Shown here: positions 1 to 8,334 of the stretch, piece by piece | Layout: each line of letters begins with the position of its first letter | How positions within the stretch are numbered: position 1 is the stretch's first letter | Origin: Serratia rhizosphaerae | GTDB lineage: Bacteria > Pseudomonadota > Gammaproteobacteria > Enterobacterales > Enterobacteriaceae | Direction: 5' to 3' | DNA length: 64,000 bases | Assembly (NCBI RefSeq): GCF_009817885.1 | Contig: NZ_CP041764.1 | Span: 3,410,001-3,474,000 of the forward strand | Position numbers and translations under genes: made by a program | Notes under the pieces: model-generated | Seen by the model: the letters and a program-made list of their open reading frames with translations, nothing else | The model's database searches: none | Told to the model about the DNA's origin: nothing

Positions 1-377
1 ACGCGACCAGACACAGAAACAGTTTGATTTGAAATGAGAGTTTTCTACGCATGTCGGCCGTGGGTCAGGAAGCGAATTCGGTGGCTTACCCTATCACGAG
101 ATGCGTCGTCAGGTGTATTGCGTTCGATCATGTTGTGATCGCCGGCATGGCTTTATACTCGCCGTGGCGAATTCGTCTACACTGTTTATAATTCGATAAA
201 GTTTAAATTAAATTATCTTTAAAACCATTAACGCCACGCCATATTTTACATAACCCGATTAAAAACCATAGAAACCATAACCACCATTAAAAACCCTTTT
301 TATCTTTGAACAGAATCACAGCGAATAATCTGTTGCATTATCTATGATGGCTGAACAAACCAATAAGAGGCCAGATT
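1..377. other. AT-rich upstream region of the symporter gene
   Basis: No convincing gene is seen. The stretch from about 180 to 320 is AT-rich and contains several irregularly spaced copies of the hexamer AACCAT and its variants (around 222, 264, 272 and 282). This region probably holds the promoter and operator of the downstream symporter gene. A ribosome binding site (AAGAGG) lies about 9 bases before its ATG. I could not assign a specific regulator. Confidence 0.4.
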
Positions 378-1733
378 ATGAGCACAACTGATGATTCTTA
401 TCTCGTTGCCGGCGATAAAACCGCAGATGTTCCGCTGCGGGAAAAGTGGTGGCGGGTTTTGGATAATTACAAAATAGGCATTATTCCGCTGCCGTTCTTT
501 TTACTGGCCGGCGGACTGATTCTGCTCGACTGTCTGGAAGGCTCGTTGCCCAGCGATATCGTGGTGATGGTGGCGACGCTGGCCTTTTTTGGTTTTGCCT
601 GCGGTGAGTTCGGCAAACGTCTGCCGCTGGTGGGGAAAATGGGGGCGGCGGCGATCTGCGCGACCTTTATCCCCTCTGCGCTGGTGCACTACGGCCTGTT
701 GCCGGACGTGGTGGTGGCGTCGACCACCACATTCTACAAGTCGACCAATATTCTTTATCTCTACATCTGCTGCATTATCGTCGGCAGCATTATGAGCATG
801 AACCGCCAGGTGCTGATCCAGGGCTTCCTGCGTATCTTCGTGCCGATGCTGTGCGGCGAGATCGTCGGCATGCTGGTGGGGATGGGCGTCGGGCTGGCGC
901 TGGGGCTGGAGCCGTTCCAGATCTTCTTCTTCCTGATCCTGCCGATCATGGCCGGCGGCGTCGGCGAAGGGGCGATTCCGCTGTCAATGGGCTATGCGAC
1001 GATCCTGCATATGGAGCAGGGCGTGGCGCTGGGGCGCATTCTGCCGATCGTCATGCTCGGCAGTCTGACGGCGATCGTGATGGCCGGTCTGTTGAACCAA
1101 CTGGGCAAACGCTACCCGCATCTCACCGGCGAAGGCAGCCTGATGGCGAGTAAAGCGGGCGGCAGCGAGATGTCGGCGGTCGAAAAAGTCAGCGGCAAGG
1201 TGGACGTCAGCACGCTGGCCTGCGGCGCGCTGCTGGCGATTCTGTTGTATATGGTGGGGATGCTGCTGCACCGTATGATTGGCCTGCCGGCGCCGGTCGG
1301 CATGCTGTTTGCCGCCGTGGCAGTCAAACTGGCGCATGGCGTGTCGCCGCGTATCCAGGAAGGCTCACAGGTGGTGTATAAATTCTTCCGCACTGCGGTG
1401 ACGTACCCGATTCTGTTCGCCGTCGGCGTGGCGATTACCCCGTGGCAGGAGCTGGTGGACGCCTTCACCGTGCAGAACCTGATCGTGATTGTCTGCACCG
1501 TCGGTGCCCTGGTGGGCACCGGTTTCCTCGTCGGTAAAAAAATCGGTATGCATCCGATCGATGTCGCCATTGTTTCCTGTTGCCAGAGCGGGCAGGGGGG
1601 CACCGGCGATGTGGCGATCCTGACGGCGGGCAACCGCATGTCGCTGATGCCGTTCGCCCAGATCGCCACCCGCATCGGCGGCGCGATCAACGTATCCCTT
1701 TCTCTACTGGTGTTGTCGCATTTCTTTGCCTGA
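378..1733 (+). CDS. 2-hydroxycarboxylate transporter family, Na+/citrate or malate symporter
   Basis: Inner-membrane secondary transporter of the 2HCT family (CitS, CimH, MaeN), expected to import citrate or malate with Na+ or H+. The 451-residue length matches the family (about 440-450). Both family reentrant-loop motifs are visible: GGVGEG at residues 193-198 and GQGGTGD at 405-411. The conserved Arg in ATRIGG near 432 corresponds to the substrate-binding Arg of CitS. About eleven hydrophobic segments follow a soluble 30-residue N-terminus. The ATG at 378 has an AAGAGG site. It is a single gene with a strong terminator at once downstream. No citrate lyase or CitAB sensor gene is in the window, so substrate and regulation are open. 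The family is certain; the substrate is not. Confidence 0.88.
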   Translation: MSTTDDSYLVAGDKTADVPLREKWWRVLDNYKIGIIPLPFFLLAGGLILLDCLEGSLPSDIVVMVATLAFFGFACGEFGKRLPLVGKMGAAAICATFIPSALVHYGLLPDVVVASTTTFYKSTNILYLYICCIIVGSIMSMNRQVLIQGFLRIFVPMLCGEIVGMLVGMGVGLALGLEPFQIFFFLILPIMAGGVGEGAIPLSMGYATILHMEQGVALGRILPIVMLGSLTAIVMAGLLNQLGKRYPHLTGEGSLMASKAGGSEMSAVEKVSGKVDVSTLACGALLAILLYMVGMLLHRMIGLPAPVGMLFAAVAVKLAHGVSPRIQEGSQVVYKFFRTAVTYPILFAVGVAITPWQELVDAFTVQNLIVIVCTVGALVGTGFLVGKKIGMHPIDVAIVSCCQSGQGGTGDVAILTAGNRMSLMPFAQIATRIGGAINVSLSLLVLSHFFA

Positions 1734-1760
1734 TAGTGTTCCTTAGCAGGTCTTTGCCTT

Positions 1761-1787
1761 GCCCCGTCCCCACGGGGCTTTTTTTTG
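1761..1787 (+). terminator. Rho-independent terminator of the symporter gene
   Basis: A GCCCCGT stem, CCCC loop and ACGGGGC stem are followed by eight T. It sits between the convergent ends of the symporter gene and nrdF. Confidence 0.9.
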
Positions 1788-1792
1788 GCCGC

Positions 1793-2752
1793 TTAAAACG
1801 CCCAGTCTTCATCTTCGGTGATCATCGCCTTGCCAATCACGTAAGACGACCCCGAACCGGAGAAGAAATCGTGGTTCTCGTCGGCATTGGGTGAGAGCGC
1901 CGACAGAATCGCCGGGTTGACCTCCGCCATGGATGCCGGGAACAGCGCCTCGTAACCGAGGTTCATCAACGCTTTGTTGGCGTTGTAGTGCAGGAAGGTT
2001 TTCACCTCTTCCGTCCAGCCCACCTCGTCGTACAGTTCCTCAGTGTAGTGCACCTCGTTTTCATACAGATCCTGCAGCAGGTCGAAGGCAAAGCGCTTCA
2101 CCTGCTGGCGGCGGGCGGCGTCAACCTGCTCCAGCCCTTTTTGGAATTTATAGCCGATGTAGTAGCCATGCACCGCTTCGTCGCGGATGATCAGGCGGAT
2201 CAGATCGGCGGTATTCGTCAGTTTGGCGCGGCTGGACCAGTACATCGGCAGATAAAAGCCGGAATAGAACAGGAAAGATTCCAGAAACACGCTGGCGACC
2301 TTTTTCAACAGCGGATCGTCGCTGCGGTAATGCGCCAGAATGATATCGGCCTTTTTCTGCAGCGCGCGGTTCTCTTCACTCCAGCGGTAGGCCTCGTCGA
2401 CGTCGCGGGTCTGGCACAGCGTGGAGAAGATCGAGCTGTAGGAACGCGCGTGCACCGCTTCCATAAAGCTGATATTGGAATAGACCGCCTCTTCATGCGG
2501 GGTGATAGCATCACCGATCAGCATCGGCGCGCCGACGGTGTTCTGAATGGTGTCCAGCAGCGTCAGGCCGGTGAAAACGCGAATGGTCAGCTGCTGCTCT
2601 TTCGCCGTCAGCGTACCCCAGGAGGGGATATCGTTCGACAGCGGCACCTTCTCCGGCAGCCAGAAATTGGTGGTCAGCCGGTTCCATACTTCCAGGTCTT
2701 TATCGTCTTCGATTTTATTCCAGTTGATCGCCTGGACTCTCTGCAGTTTCAT
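1793..2752 (-). CDS. nrdF: Ribonucleoside-diphosphate reductase class Ib, beta subunit
   Basis: The 319-residue NrdF carries the dinuclear metal site and tyrosyl radical that start ribonucleotide reduction by NrdE. Ligand-bearing helices are visible: FMEAVHARSYSS near residues 97-108 and RDEAVHGYYIGYKFQ near 190-204, each with the expected Glu and His. Length matches E. coli NrdF. It is the last gene of nrdHIEF, 8 bases after nrdE. NrdF proteins can use manganese loaded through NrdI, which suits oxidative stress or iron limitation. The C-terminus (EDEDWAF) is the tail that docks on NrdE. Confidence 0.97.
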   Translation of the reverse strand: MKLQRVQAINWNKIEDDKDLEVWNRLTTNFWLPEKVPLSNDIPSWGTLTAKEQQLTIRVFTGLTLLDTIQNTVGAPMLIGDAITPHEEAVYSNISFMEAVHARSYSSIFSTLCQTRDVDEAYRWSEENRALQKKADIILAHYRSDDPLLKKVASVFLESFLFYSGFYLPMYWSSRAKLTNTADLIRLIIRDEAVHGYYIGYKFQKGLEQVDAARRQQVKRFAFDLLQDLYENEVHYTEELYDEVGWTEEVKTFLHYNANKALMNLGYEALFPASMAEVNPAILSALSPNADENHDFFSGSGSSYVIGKAMITEDEDWAF

Positions 2753-2760
2753 AACGCTCC

Positions 2761-4905
2761 TTACAGCGCGCAGGACACGCAGCCCTGAACTTCGGTGCCT
2801 TCCAGCGCCATCTGACGCAGGCGGATGTAGTAGATGGTTTTAATGCCCTTGCGCCAGGCGTAGATCTGCGCCCGGTTGATATCGCGGGTAGTGGCGCTGT
2901 CGCGGAAGAACAGCGTCAGCGACAGCCCCTGATCGACATGCTGGGTAGCGGCCGCGTAGGTATCAATGATCTTTTCCGGACCAATCTCGTAGGCGTCCTG
3001 GTAATACGCCAAATTGTCATTGGTCATATAAGGCGCCGGATAATAGACGCGGCCGATCTTGCCCTCCTTGCGGATCTCGATACGCGAGACGATCGGATGG
3101 ATGCTTGAGGTGGAGTTGTTGATGTAAGAAATCGAACCGGTTGGCGGCACCGCCTGCAGGTTCTGGTTGTACAAACCGTGCAGCATCACCGACTGGCGCA
3201 GCGCCTGCCAGTCCGCCTGTGTCGGGATAGAGACACCGGCGTCGGCAAACAGCGCGTTTACCCGCTCGGTCTGCGGCAGCCACGGAGTATCGATATATTT
3301 GGCGAAGTATTCGCCGCTGGCATAGGCCGACTCTTCAAAGCCGCCGAAGCTGCATTTACGCTCGATAGCCAGCTGATTCGAGGCGCGCAGGGCGTGATAG
3401 GCGACGCAGTAAAAATAGATATTGGTGAAGTCGATCCCTTCCGGCGAGCCGTAGAAGATACGTTCACGCGCCAGATAGCCGTGCAGGTTCATTTGGCCGA
3501 GACCAATGGCGCGCGAGGCGCGGTTACCTTCGGCGACGGAGGGCACGGAACTGATATCGCTCATCTCTGCCACCGCGGTCAGCGCGCGAATGGCGGTTTC
3601 CACCGTTTTGCCGAAGTCCGGCGCGTCCATGGTTTTGGCGATGTTCAGCGATCCCAGGTTGCAGGAGATGTCCTTGCCGATCTGCTGATAGCTGAGATCG
3701 GCGTTGTAGTGGCTGGCGCGGTTGACCTGCAGGATTTCCGAGCACAGGTTGCTCATATTGATGCGGCCGGCGATCGGATTGGTGCGGTTCACCGTATCTT
3801 CAAACATGATATAGGGATAACCAGACTCAAACTGGATTTCCGCCAGTAGCTGGAAGAACTCACGTGCGTTGATACGCGACTTGCGGATGCGCCTGTCGTC
3901 CACCATTTCGCGGTACTTTTCGCTGACGCTGAGCTCCGACAGCGGCACGCCGTACACCCGTTCGACGTCATACGGCGAGAACAGGTACATCTCTTCGTTG
4001 TTTTTCGCCAGTTCGAAGGTGATGTCCGGGATCACTACGCCGAGGGACAGCGTCTTGATACGGATTTTCTCATCGGCGTTTTCGCGCTTGGTATCGAGGA
4101 AGCGCAGAATATCCGGATGGTGGGCGTGCAGATACACCGCGCCGGCCCCCTGTCGGGCGCCCAGCTGATTGGCGTAGGAGAAGGCATCCTCCAGCATCTT
4201 CATGATCGGGATCACCCCGGACGACTGGTTTTCGATCCGCTTGATCGGCGCGCCGGCCTCGCGGATATTGCTCAGCAGAAAGGCCACGCCGCCGCCGCGT
4301 TTCGACAGCTGCAGCGCCGAGTTCACCGCCCGGCCGATCGACTCCATATTGTCTTCGATCCGCAGCAGGAAGCAGGAAACCAGCTCGCCGCGCTGTTTTT
4401 TGCCGCTGTTCAGGAAGGTGGGCGTCGCCGGCTGGAAGCGTCCGGATACCATCTCCTCCACCAGATGCTGCGCCAGCGTGGTATCGCCGGCCGCCAGCGT
4501 CAGGGCCACCATACATACCCGGTCCTCATAGCGTTCCAGGTAGCGTTTGCCGTCGAAGGTTTTCAGCGTATAGCCGGTGTAATATTTAAAAGCGCCGAGG
4601 AAGGTCGCAAAGCGAAACTTTTTCGCATACGCCTGCTTAAACAGCTGTTTGATAAACGGGAAATCGTACTGCGTCAGCACCTGCGGCTCGTAGTAGCCCT
4701 CATCCACCAGATAGCGCAGCTTTTCCGCCAGATTATGGAAAAACACCGTGTTCTGGTTCACGTGCTGCAGAAAATAGTGGCGCGCGGCCTGTTTATCCTG
4801 CTCAAACTGGATGCGCCCTTCGGCGTCGTAAAGGTTGAGCATGGCGTTAAGCGCATGGTAGTCCAGCGCGTCGGCGCCGGGTCTGATCAATTCTGTCGTT
4901 GCCAA
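2761..4905 (-). CDS. nrdE: Ribonucleoside-diphosphate reductase class Ib, alpha subunit
   Basis: Catalytic large subunit that reduces NDPs to dNDPs in the cytosol. The 714 residues match the class Ib length and lack the extra N-terminal ATP cone of class Ia. The redox Cys in ELVSCFL is near residue 178, the radical-bearing Cys lies in the SNLCSEI segment, and the C-terminal CVSC pair is the shuttle re-reduced by NrdH. The gene start overlaps the 3' end of nrdI by 19 bases, pointing to translational coupling in the operon. Confidence 0.97.
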   Translation of the reverse strand: MATTELIRPGADALDYHALNAMLNLYDAEGRIQFEQDKQAARHYFLQHVNQNTVFFHNLAEKLRYLVDEGYYEPQVLTQYDFPFIKQLFKQAYAKKFRFATFLGAFKYYTGYTLKTFDGKRYLERYEDRVCMVALTLAAGDTTLAQHLVEEMVSGRFQPATPTFLNSGKKQRGELVSCFLLRIEDNMESIGRAVNSALQLSKRGGGVAFLLSNIREAGAPIKRIENQSSGVIPIMKMLEDAFSYANQLGARQGAGAVYLHAHHPDILRFLDTKRENADEKIRIKTLSLGVVIPDITFELAKNNEEMYLFSPYDVERVYGVPLSELSVSEKYREMVDDRRIRKSRINAREFFQLLAEIQFESGYPYIMFEDTVNRTNPIAGRINMSNLCSEILQVNRASHYNADLSYQQIGKDISCNLGSLNIAKTMDAPDFGKTVETAIRALTAVAEMSDISSVPSVAEGNRASRAIGLGQMNLHGYLARERIFYGSPEGIDFTNIYFYCVAYHALRASNQLAIERKCSFGGFEESAYASGEYFAKYIDTPWLPQTERVNALFADAGVSIPTQADWQALRQSVMLHGLYNQNLQAVPPTGSISYINNSTSSIHPIVSRIEIRKEGKIGRVYYPAPYMTNDNLAYYQDAYEIGPEKIIDTYAAATQHVDQGLSLTLFFRDSATTRDINRAQIYAWRKGIKTIYYIRLRQMALEGTEVQGCVSCAL

Positions 4906-5291
4906 AATGCGGTTACTCCCTGTCGTACGTTTGCAACGTCTTGTGCGGTGCCGAGCAGTTCAAAGCGGTAAAGAAAAGGCACCTGGCATTTGTTGGCGAT
5001 AATCTCGCCGGCGATGCCATACGCTGCACCGAAGTTGGTGTTGCCGGCGGCGATGACGCCGCGCAGATAAGCGCGATTATGCGGATCGTTGAGAAAGCGG
5101 ATCACCTGGATCGGCACCGCGCCGGTGGCGCCGCCGCCGCCATAGCTGGGCACGATCAAAATATAGGGGCGATCCACCTGCAGTTTTTCACGGCTGCCGG
5201 CGATCGGGATGCGTATCGCCGGCAACGCAAGTTTCTCAACGAACCTGTGTGTGTTCTCCGAACTGCTGGAGAAATAGACCAATGGATTCAT
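4887..5291 (-). CDS. nrdI: Class Ib RNR flavodoxin-like assembly protein
   Basis: NrdI is a flavodoxin-like FMN protein that supplies the oxidant for manganese-tyrosyl cofactor assembly in NrdF. The 134-residue protein shows the N-terminal FMN phosphate loop FSSSSENTHRF and the glycine-rich SYGGGGATGAVP loop typical of NrdI, then GNTNFG. It lies 9 bases downstream of nrdH and overlaps the start of nrdE. Confidence 0.96.
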   Translation of the reverse strand: MNPLVYFSSSSENTHRFVEKLALPAIRIPIAGSREKLQVDRPYILIVPSYGGGGATGAVPIQVIRFLNDPHNRAYLRGVIAAGNTNFGAAYGIAGEIIANKCQVPFLYRFELLGTAQDVANVRQGVTAFWQRQN

Positions 5292-5300
5292 CAGAACGAC

Positions 5301-5537
5301 TCACGACGCCGTGGCGTGAATCAGCGCGCCGATCTTGTCGGGGCGAAAGCCCGCCCAGTGATCGTCGCCGGCAACGATCACCGGAACCTGCTGGTAACCT
5401 AATGATTTGACATGGTTGAGCGCTTGCTGATCCTGAGTGAGATCGATCACCTGATAAGTAATTCCCTGTTTATCGAATGCGCGATAGGTGGCGTTGCACT
5501 GGACACAGTCCGGCTTACTGTAAATAATAATGCTCAT
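5301..5537 (-). CDS. nrdH: Glutaredoxin-like electron donor NrdH
   Basis: Small redoxin that reduces the C-terminal CVSC of NrdE using thioredoxin reductase. The redox motif CVQC is at residues 11-14, and the WAGFRPD segment typical of NrdH follows. I prefer the ATG at 5537 (78 residues, MSIIIYS) because it matches other NrdH starts. A second in-frame ATG at 5546 is possible. The AAAAGG site is 3 bases from the upstream ATG and 12 from the chosen one, so neither is ideal. First gene of the operon. Confidence 0.93.
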   Translation of the reverse strand: MSIIIYSKPDCVQCNATYRAFDKQGITYQVIDLTQDQQALNHVKSLGYQQVPVIVAGDDHWAGFRPDKIGALIHATAS

Positions 5538-5654
5538 GATTCGCATTTACCTTTTGGTCTGAAGGAAAAGCGGTAAAGTCAGAAATCAGAACCTGATGCG
5601 GTACTTCTGACGACGTTATCAACTCACACAGTGTCCCTGCGGCTGATGCTTAAT

Positions 5655-5701
5655 ATACTAGATATTGATCTTAAATTTATCAACCGCACCATATATGGTG
5701 T
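5655..5701 (-). promoter_or_regulatory. nrdHIEF promoter with two NrdR boxes
   Basis: On the minus strand a -35 TTGATA (5678-5683) and a -10 TAGTAT (5655-5660) are separated by 17 bases. Two NrdR-like palindromes flank this promoter. Box 1 (5655-5670, core CTAGATATTG) covers the -10. Box 2 (5686-5701, containing the perfect palindrome CACCATATATGGTG at 5687-5700) lies just above the -35. Their centres (5662.5 and 5693.5) are exactly 31 bp apart, the spacing known for NrdR repression. A weak Fur-like stretch (5661-5681) overlaps box 1. Confidence 0.85.
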
Positions 5702-6039
5702 TTTGTCCTATTTTTGTGCGAGGCCGCGCCGGGGCTGGATCGGCGGAGAAAAATTTTTTTATGCCGTTAAGCAGGGGAGTCAATCAGGAGAAGTTGTGGC
5801 CGGTCTGGCGACGATATGAGGATAAAAGTAAGCGGCCCGCAGTTTCCCGCGGGCCAGACGCACATCTGTTTTATCTTTATGACTGCAAGGGGTGTTAACG
5901 CCGGTCCGGCAGCGCGTCGGGTGCGATACCCACGTTCTGCCAAGGTCTGTCATGCACATATTCATCAGCACATCTTTACAGTGTAGACCATTTTTCAGCC
6001 GCGCGTTGGCAAGTGAAGGAGTCAGCGTCTGTGGGGTTG
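5702..6039. other. Intergenic region between nrdH promoter and asr promoter
   Basis: No supported gene. It contains an inverted repeat with arms GGCCCGC/GCGGGCC at about 5833-5853 without a clear T-run on either strand. A 45-codon open frame starting at 5761 has no family resemblance that I recognise. Confidence 0.4.
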
Positions 6040-6053
6040 TACATTTGGTTACT
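6040..6053 (+). promoter_or_regulatory. RstA box upstream of asr
   Basis: TACATTTGGTTACT matches the RstA consensus TACATNTNGTTACA at every fixed position except the last. In E. coli the acid-responsive RstB/RstA system activates asr through this site, so acid induction is inferred here. Confidence 0.85.
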
Positions 6054-6154
6054 CAAGGAAACCAATCACTCACGGAAAGGCGACAGTGCTTCTTCTAGTA
6101 TCTGCTGCAACGGCCCGCAGGGGCTTACCGAAGAACATACTGAGGAATGTAATG

Positions 6155-6463
6155 ATGAAAAAATTATTAGCTCTGGCCGTTGCGGCAACGATGGGTCTGT
6201 CTTCCGTGGCTTTCGCGGCTGAAACTGCTGCTGCGCCAGCAACCGCTGCGCCAGCGGCGACCACCAGCTCACCGGCTGCCGCGGCGACAAAAGCTCCGGC
6301 AAAAACCAGCCATAAGAAAACGCATCACAAAAAAGCCCATAAAAAAGCCGCAGAGCAGAAAGCTCAGGCCGCCAAAGCGAAAAAACACGCTAAAAAAGCC
6401 CCGGCGCAAAAAGCGCAGGCGGCGAAAAAGCATCACAAAAAAGCAGGTAAGAAAGCCGCTTGA
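6155..6463 (+). CDS. asr: Acid shock protein precursor
   Basis: Periplasmic, highly basic protein induced at low pH. From the ATG at 6155 it has 102 residues; an ATG three bases upstream gives one more Met. Signal peptide: MKK, hydrophobic core, cleavage after VAFA near residue 21. The mature part is almost only Ala, Lys, His, Gln, Pro and Thr, with repeated blocks such as KKHHKKA and AQKAQAAK, as in E. coli Asr. A GAGG site lies 9 bases upstream. The RstA box about 100 bases upstream and the downstream YdgU-like gene support the call. Confidence 0.96.
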   Translation: MKKLLALAVAATMGLSSVAFAAETAAAPATAAPAATTSSPAAAATKAPAKTSHKKTHHKKAHKKAAEQKAQAAKAKKHAKKAPAQKAQAAKKHHKKAGKKAA

Positions 6464-6516
6464 TTAAGCGATCGCCATGCCATGCGTCAAGCGCCTGGCT
6501 TATGGCGTCTGATGCC

Positions 6517-6543
6517 AACACCCGGTTCCCCCGGGTGTTTTTT
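6517..6543 (+). terminator. Terminator after asr
   Basis: AACACCCGG and CCGGGTGTT arms with a short loop, followed by a T-run. It lies between asr and the small membrane-peptide gene, so the small gene may depend on read-through. Confidence 0.85.
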
Positions 6544-6556
6544 AGGGCCGCCTGTC

Positions 6557-6652
6557 ATGATAAATCGCTACCTGTTGGCGCTGATCTACAGCGTGATTGC
6601 CTTGTGCGGCCTGTTGGTCGCCTGGTGGCTGTTTCTGAACCGTTTTTTGTAA
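6557..6652 (+). CDS. YdgU-like small membrane protein
   Basis: A 31-codon gene encodes MINRYLLALIYSVIAL, then a hydrophobic stretch ending WWLFLNRFL: one transmembrane helix with basic or polar ends. A TAGGG site lies about 9 bases before the ATG. In E. coli the acid-inducible membrane peptide gene ydgU sits directly after asr, so position and size suggest the same role. Sequence identity to YdgU was not checked. The asr terminator between the two genes suggests co-expression by partial read-through. Confidence 0.65.
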   Translation: MINRYLLALIYSVIALCGLLVAWWLFLNRFL

Positions 6653-6878
6653 CCCTCGTGCCGCCCGTCGACGCCTGATTTACCTTTCAAACATCACGCC
6701 ATTTTCCCTCTCGCTGCGCCTCAAACAGCGTGTTTGGTTCTGCAGAATGCAACGCTATCCCGCCATAAACCGTGCCTCAAGAATAGTCTGAAACCCCCGT
6801 GCTGACGGCGGAAAATTATTGTTTCGGCCAATGATTCCGGTAAGGTCGCACGGCAGTTTGGCATGAGAGGAGAAAGCG

Positions 6879-7217
6879 ATGTATTTACGGCCGGATGAAG
6901 TGGCTAAGGTATTGGAGAGTACCGGCTTTAAGTGTGACTCGATGAGCGACCAGGCGTATGGTTACCGCAAGGGCGAGCACTATGTGTACGTGAACCGGGA
7001 AGCCCGGATGGGCAGAACCGCGCTGGTGATTCATCCTGAGTTAAAAGAGCGCAGCCGCTATTTCGCCACGCCGGCTTCGCCGATACGCGTCAGCGAACAA
7101 TACCTTGAATTCCCGTTGGACGTCAGCGGCGACAGTCCGGGCCGGCGTTACGGTATTCCCCACGGTTTCAGCTCGCGTGAAGCGCTGAGCCGCTACCTTT
7201 ACAGCATGTTTCTGTAA
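6879..7217 (+). CDS. Small conserved protein, probably DUF2002 family
   Basis: A 112-residue soluble protein without signal peptide or membrane segment. It starts MYLRPDEV, has a basic/aromatic core with YVYVNREARMGRTALVIHP near residues 36-54 and ends in a helix. I recognise this pattern as a small conserved enterobacterial family (DUF2002), but no biochemical function is known to me. It is a single gene with AGAGGAG 7 bases upstream of the ATG. Confidence is high that it is a gene and moderate on the family. Confidence 0.75.
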   Translation: MYLRPDEVAKVLESTGFKCDSMSDQAYGYRKGEHYVYVNREARMGRTALVIHPELKERSRYFATPASPIRVSEQYLEFPLDVSGDSPGRRYGIPHGFSSREALSRYLYSMFL

Positions 7218-7249
7218 TTCCGGCGTAGCGCATTGCACTACACCGGTTA

Positions 7250-7696
7250 TCAGCCGTTGGCCACCGCGTCCAGATTAAAGCGCGCATTATAGGCGCGGCG
7301 GAACTGCGCCAGTTCAAACGCGTCCAGATCCAATTCGGCAAAGTAAAACAGTGCGGACTCCGTGTATTCGGCATTCAGCTCCGGCGACAGGCCGGCGCGG
7401 ATCAGCATATCGCGCCATTGGGCGAGCTGGGTGTCGTCTGCCTCCTTGATAAAGGCGACATAGATAAACAGCAGGTAGGCGGCCCGGTGCATCTCTTCTG
7501 TATAGCCGTTATTCAGCATGCGAATAAACGCCTGGCTGTTGCGGCCACCCATTTCCTGCATCATTGACTCAATCAGCATGGGCTTGACCCGTAGCCACTG
7601 GGCCAGCGAGTCAACGGCCTTGCGGGTATCGGACGTCAGGATCCGGTAGCCGGCGATGAATACGACGATCAGGGCAGCGATGATAATCCACGTCAT
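7250..7696 (-). CDS. DUF1198 family membrane-anchored protein (YicN-like)
   Basis: 148 residues with an N-terminal membrane anchor (residues 2-20, WIIIAALIVVFIAGYRIL), then a helical cytosolic domain. The opening ..GYRILTSDTRKA.. and the overall length match E. coli YicN (DUF1198). No known function. It faces the DUF2002-like gene convergently with about 32 bases between them and has the MbeD-like gene 54 bases upstream on the same strand. Confidence 0.82.
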   Translation of the reverse strand: MTWIIIAALIVVFIAGYRILTSDTRKAVDSLAQWLRVKPMLIESMMQEMGGRNSQAFIRMLNNGYTEEMHRAAYLLFIYVAFIKEADDTQLAQWRDMLIRAGLSPELNAEYTESALFYFAELDLDAFELAQFRRAYNARFNLDAVANG

Positions 7697-7750
7697 GGCG
7701 GTATTTTCTATTCAATGATGGCCTGAGGCGCCGGGCTGGCGCCCGTCGTC

Positions 7751-8122
7751 TTAGTGCTGTTCGCCGCTGAAGTTCCCTGCGGTCTGCTGCTGGTTTTGCA
7801 GATGGTGGTTGAACGTGGCGGCGTCTTTTGCCAGCGCGTCCAGATGCGCGCCCAGCATTTTGATCTGTTTTACCAGTGCATGCTGCTGCGGAACGGAAGT
7901 GGCGGTGCTCAGTTTACGCGCCAGTTGCTCATTTTGCGCATGCAGCGCGGCCTCACGCCGTTTGGCTTCCTCCAACAGCGCCATTTCACGCTGTTTGGAT
8001 TCTTCCAGCTGTTGTTGCAGAGCGTCATAGCTTTGTTGCCATTCGCGGTGCTGCTTTTCGAAGCTGGCCTGCAACTCATTCATTGCATTTTGAAACTGGA
8101 TTTCCAGCTCGCGCATAGTCAT
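7751..8122 (-). CDS. MbeD/MobD-like coiled-coil protein
   Basis: A 123-residue, almost fully helical protein. Residues 1-80 form heptad-like Gln/Glu/Leu-rich repeats with no membrane segment. The opening MRELEIQFQNAMNELQ resembles the MbeD family, named for mobilisation/entry-exclusion proteins of ColE1-type plasmids. No relaxase or other mobilisation gene is nearby, so a plasmid role is unlikely here. The start at 8122 is supported by AGGGA eight bases upstream; MRELE at 8116 is the alternative. It may be cotranscribed with the DUF1198 gene. Confidence 0.7.
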   Translation of the reverse strand: MTMRELEIQFQNAMNELQASFEKQHREWQQSYDALQQQLEESKQREMALLEEAKRREAALHAQNEQLARKLSTATSVPQQHALVKQIKMLGAHLDALAKDAATFNHHLQNQQQTAGNFSGEQH

Positions 8123-8334
8123 GGTCTTCTTCCCTTTGCGGCACTCAGTAGTCTGCCTGCAGTATAACGAAAAGCGCGCGTAAGCTCACCCGTTGCGAAC
8201 AAAAGCAGACAAACTCCCGGTGCGCATCCGGAACTTGCAACCTGGCCGCAGGGTCTTACAATCAACAAAATTCCCCGCAGTACAAGGAGCCACAGGTCGT
8301 TTCCGGTATCAACCCCCAAGTGAGTGGCAGCGAG

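Noticed and set aside
222..295. Repeated AACCAT-like hexamers upstream of the symporter gene, considered as a CRISPR-like or iteron array
   Set aside because: Copies are irregular in spacing and too few and short. They are more likely AT-rich promoter DNA or an operator.
5761..5898. 45-codon plus-strand frame between nrdH and asr
   Set aside because: No recognisable motif and no suitably placed ribosome site. It is crossed by an inverted repeat, so coding is doubtful.
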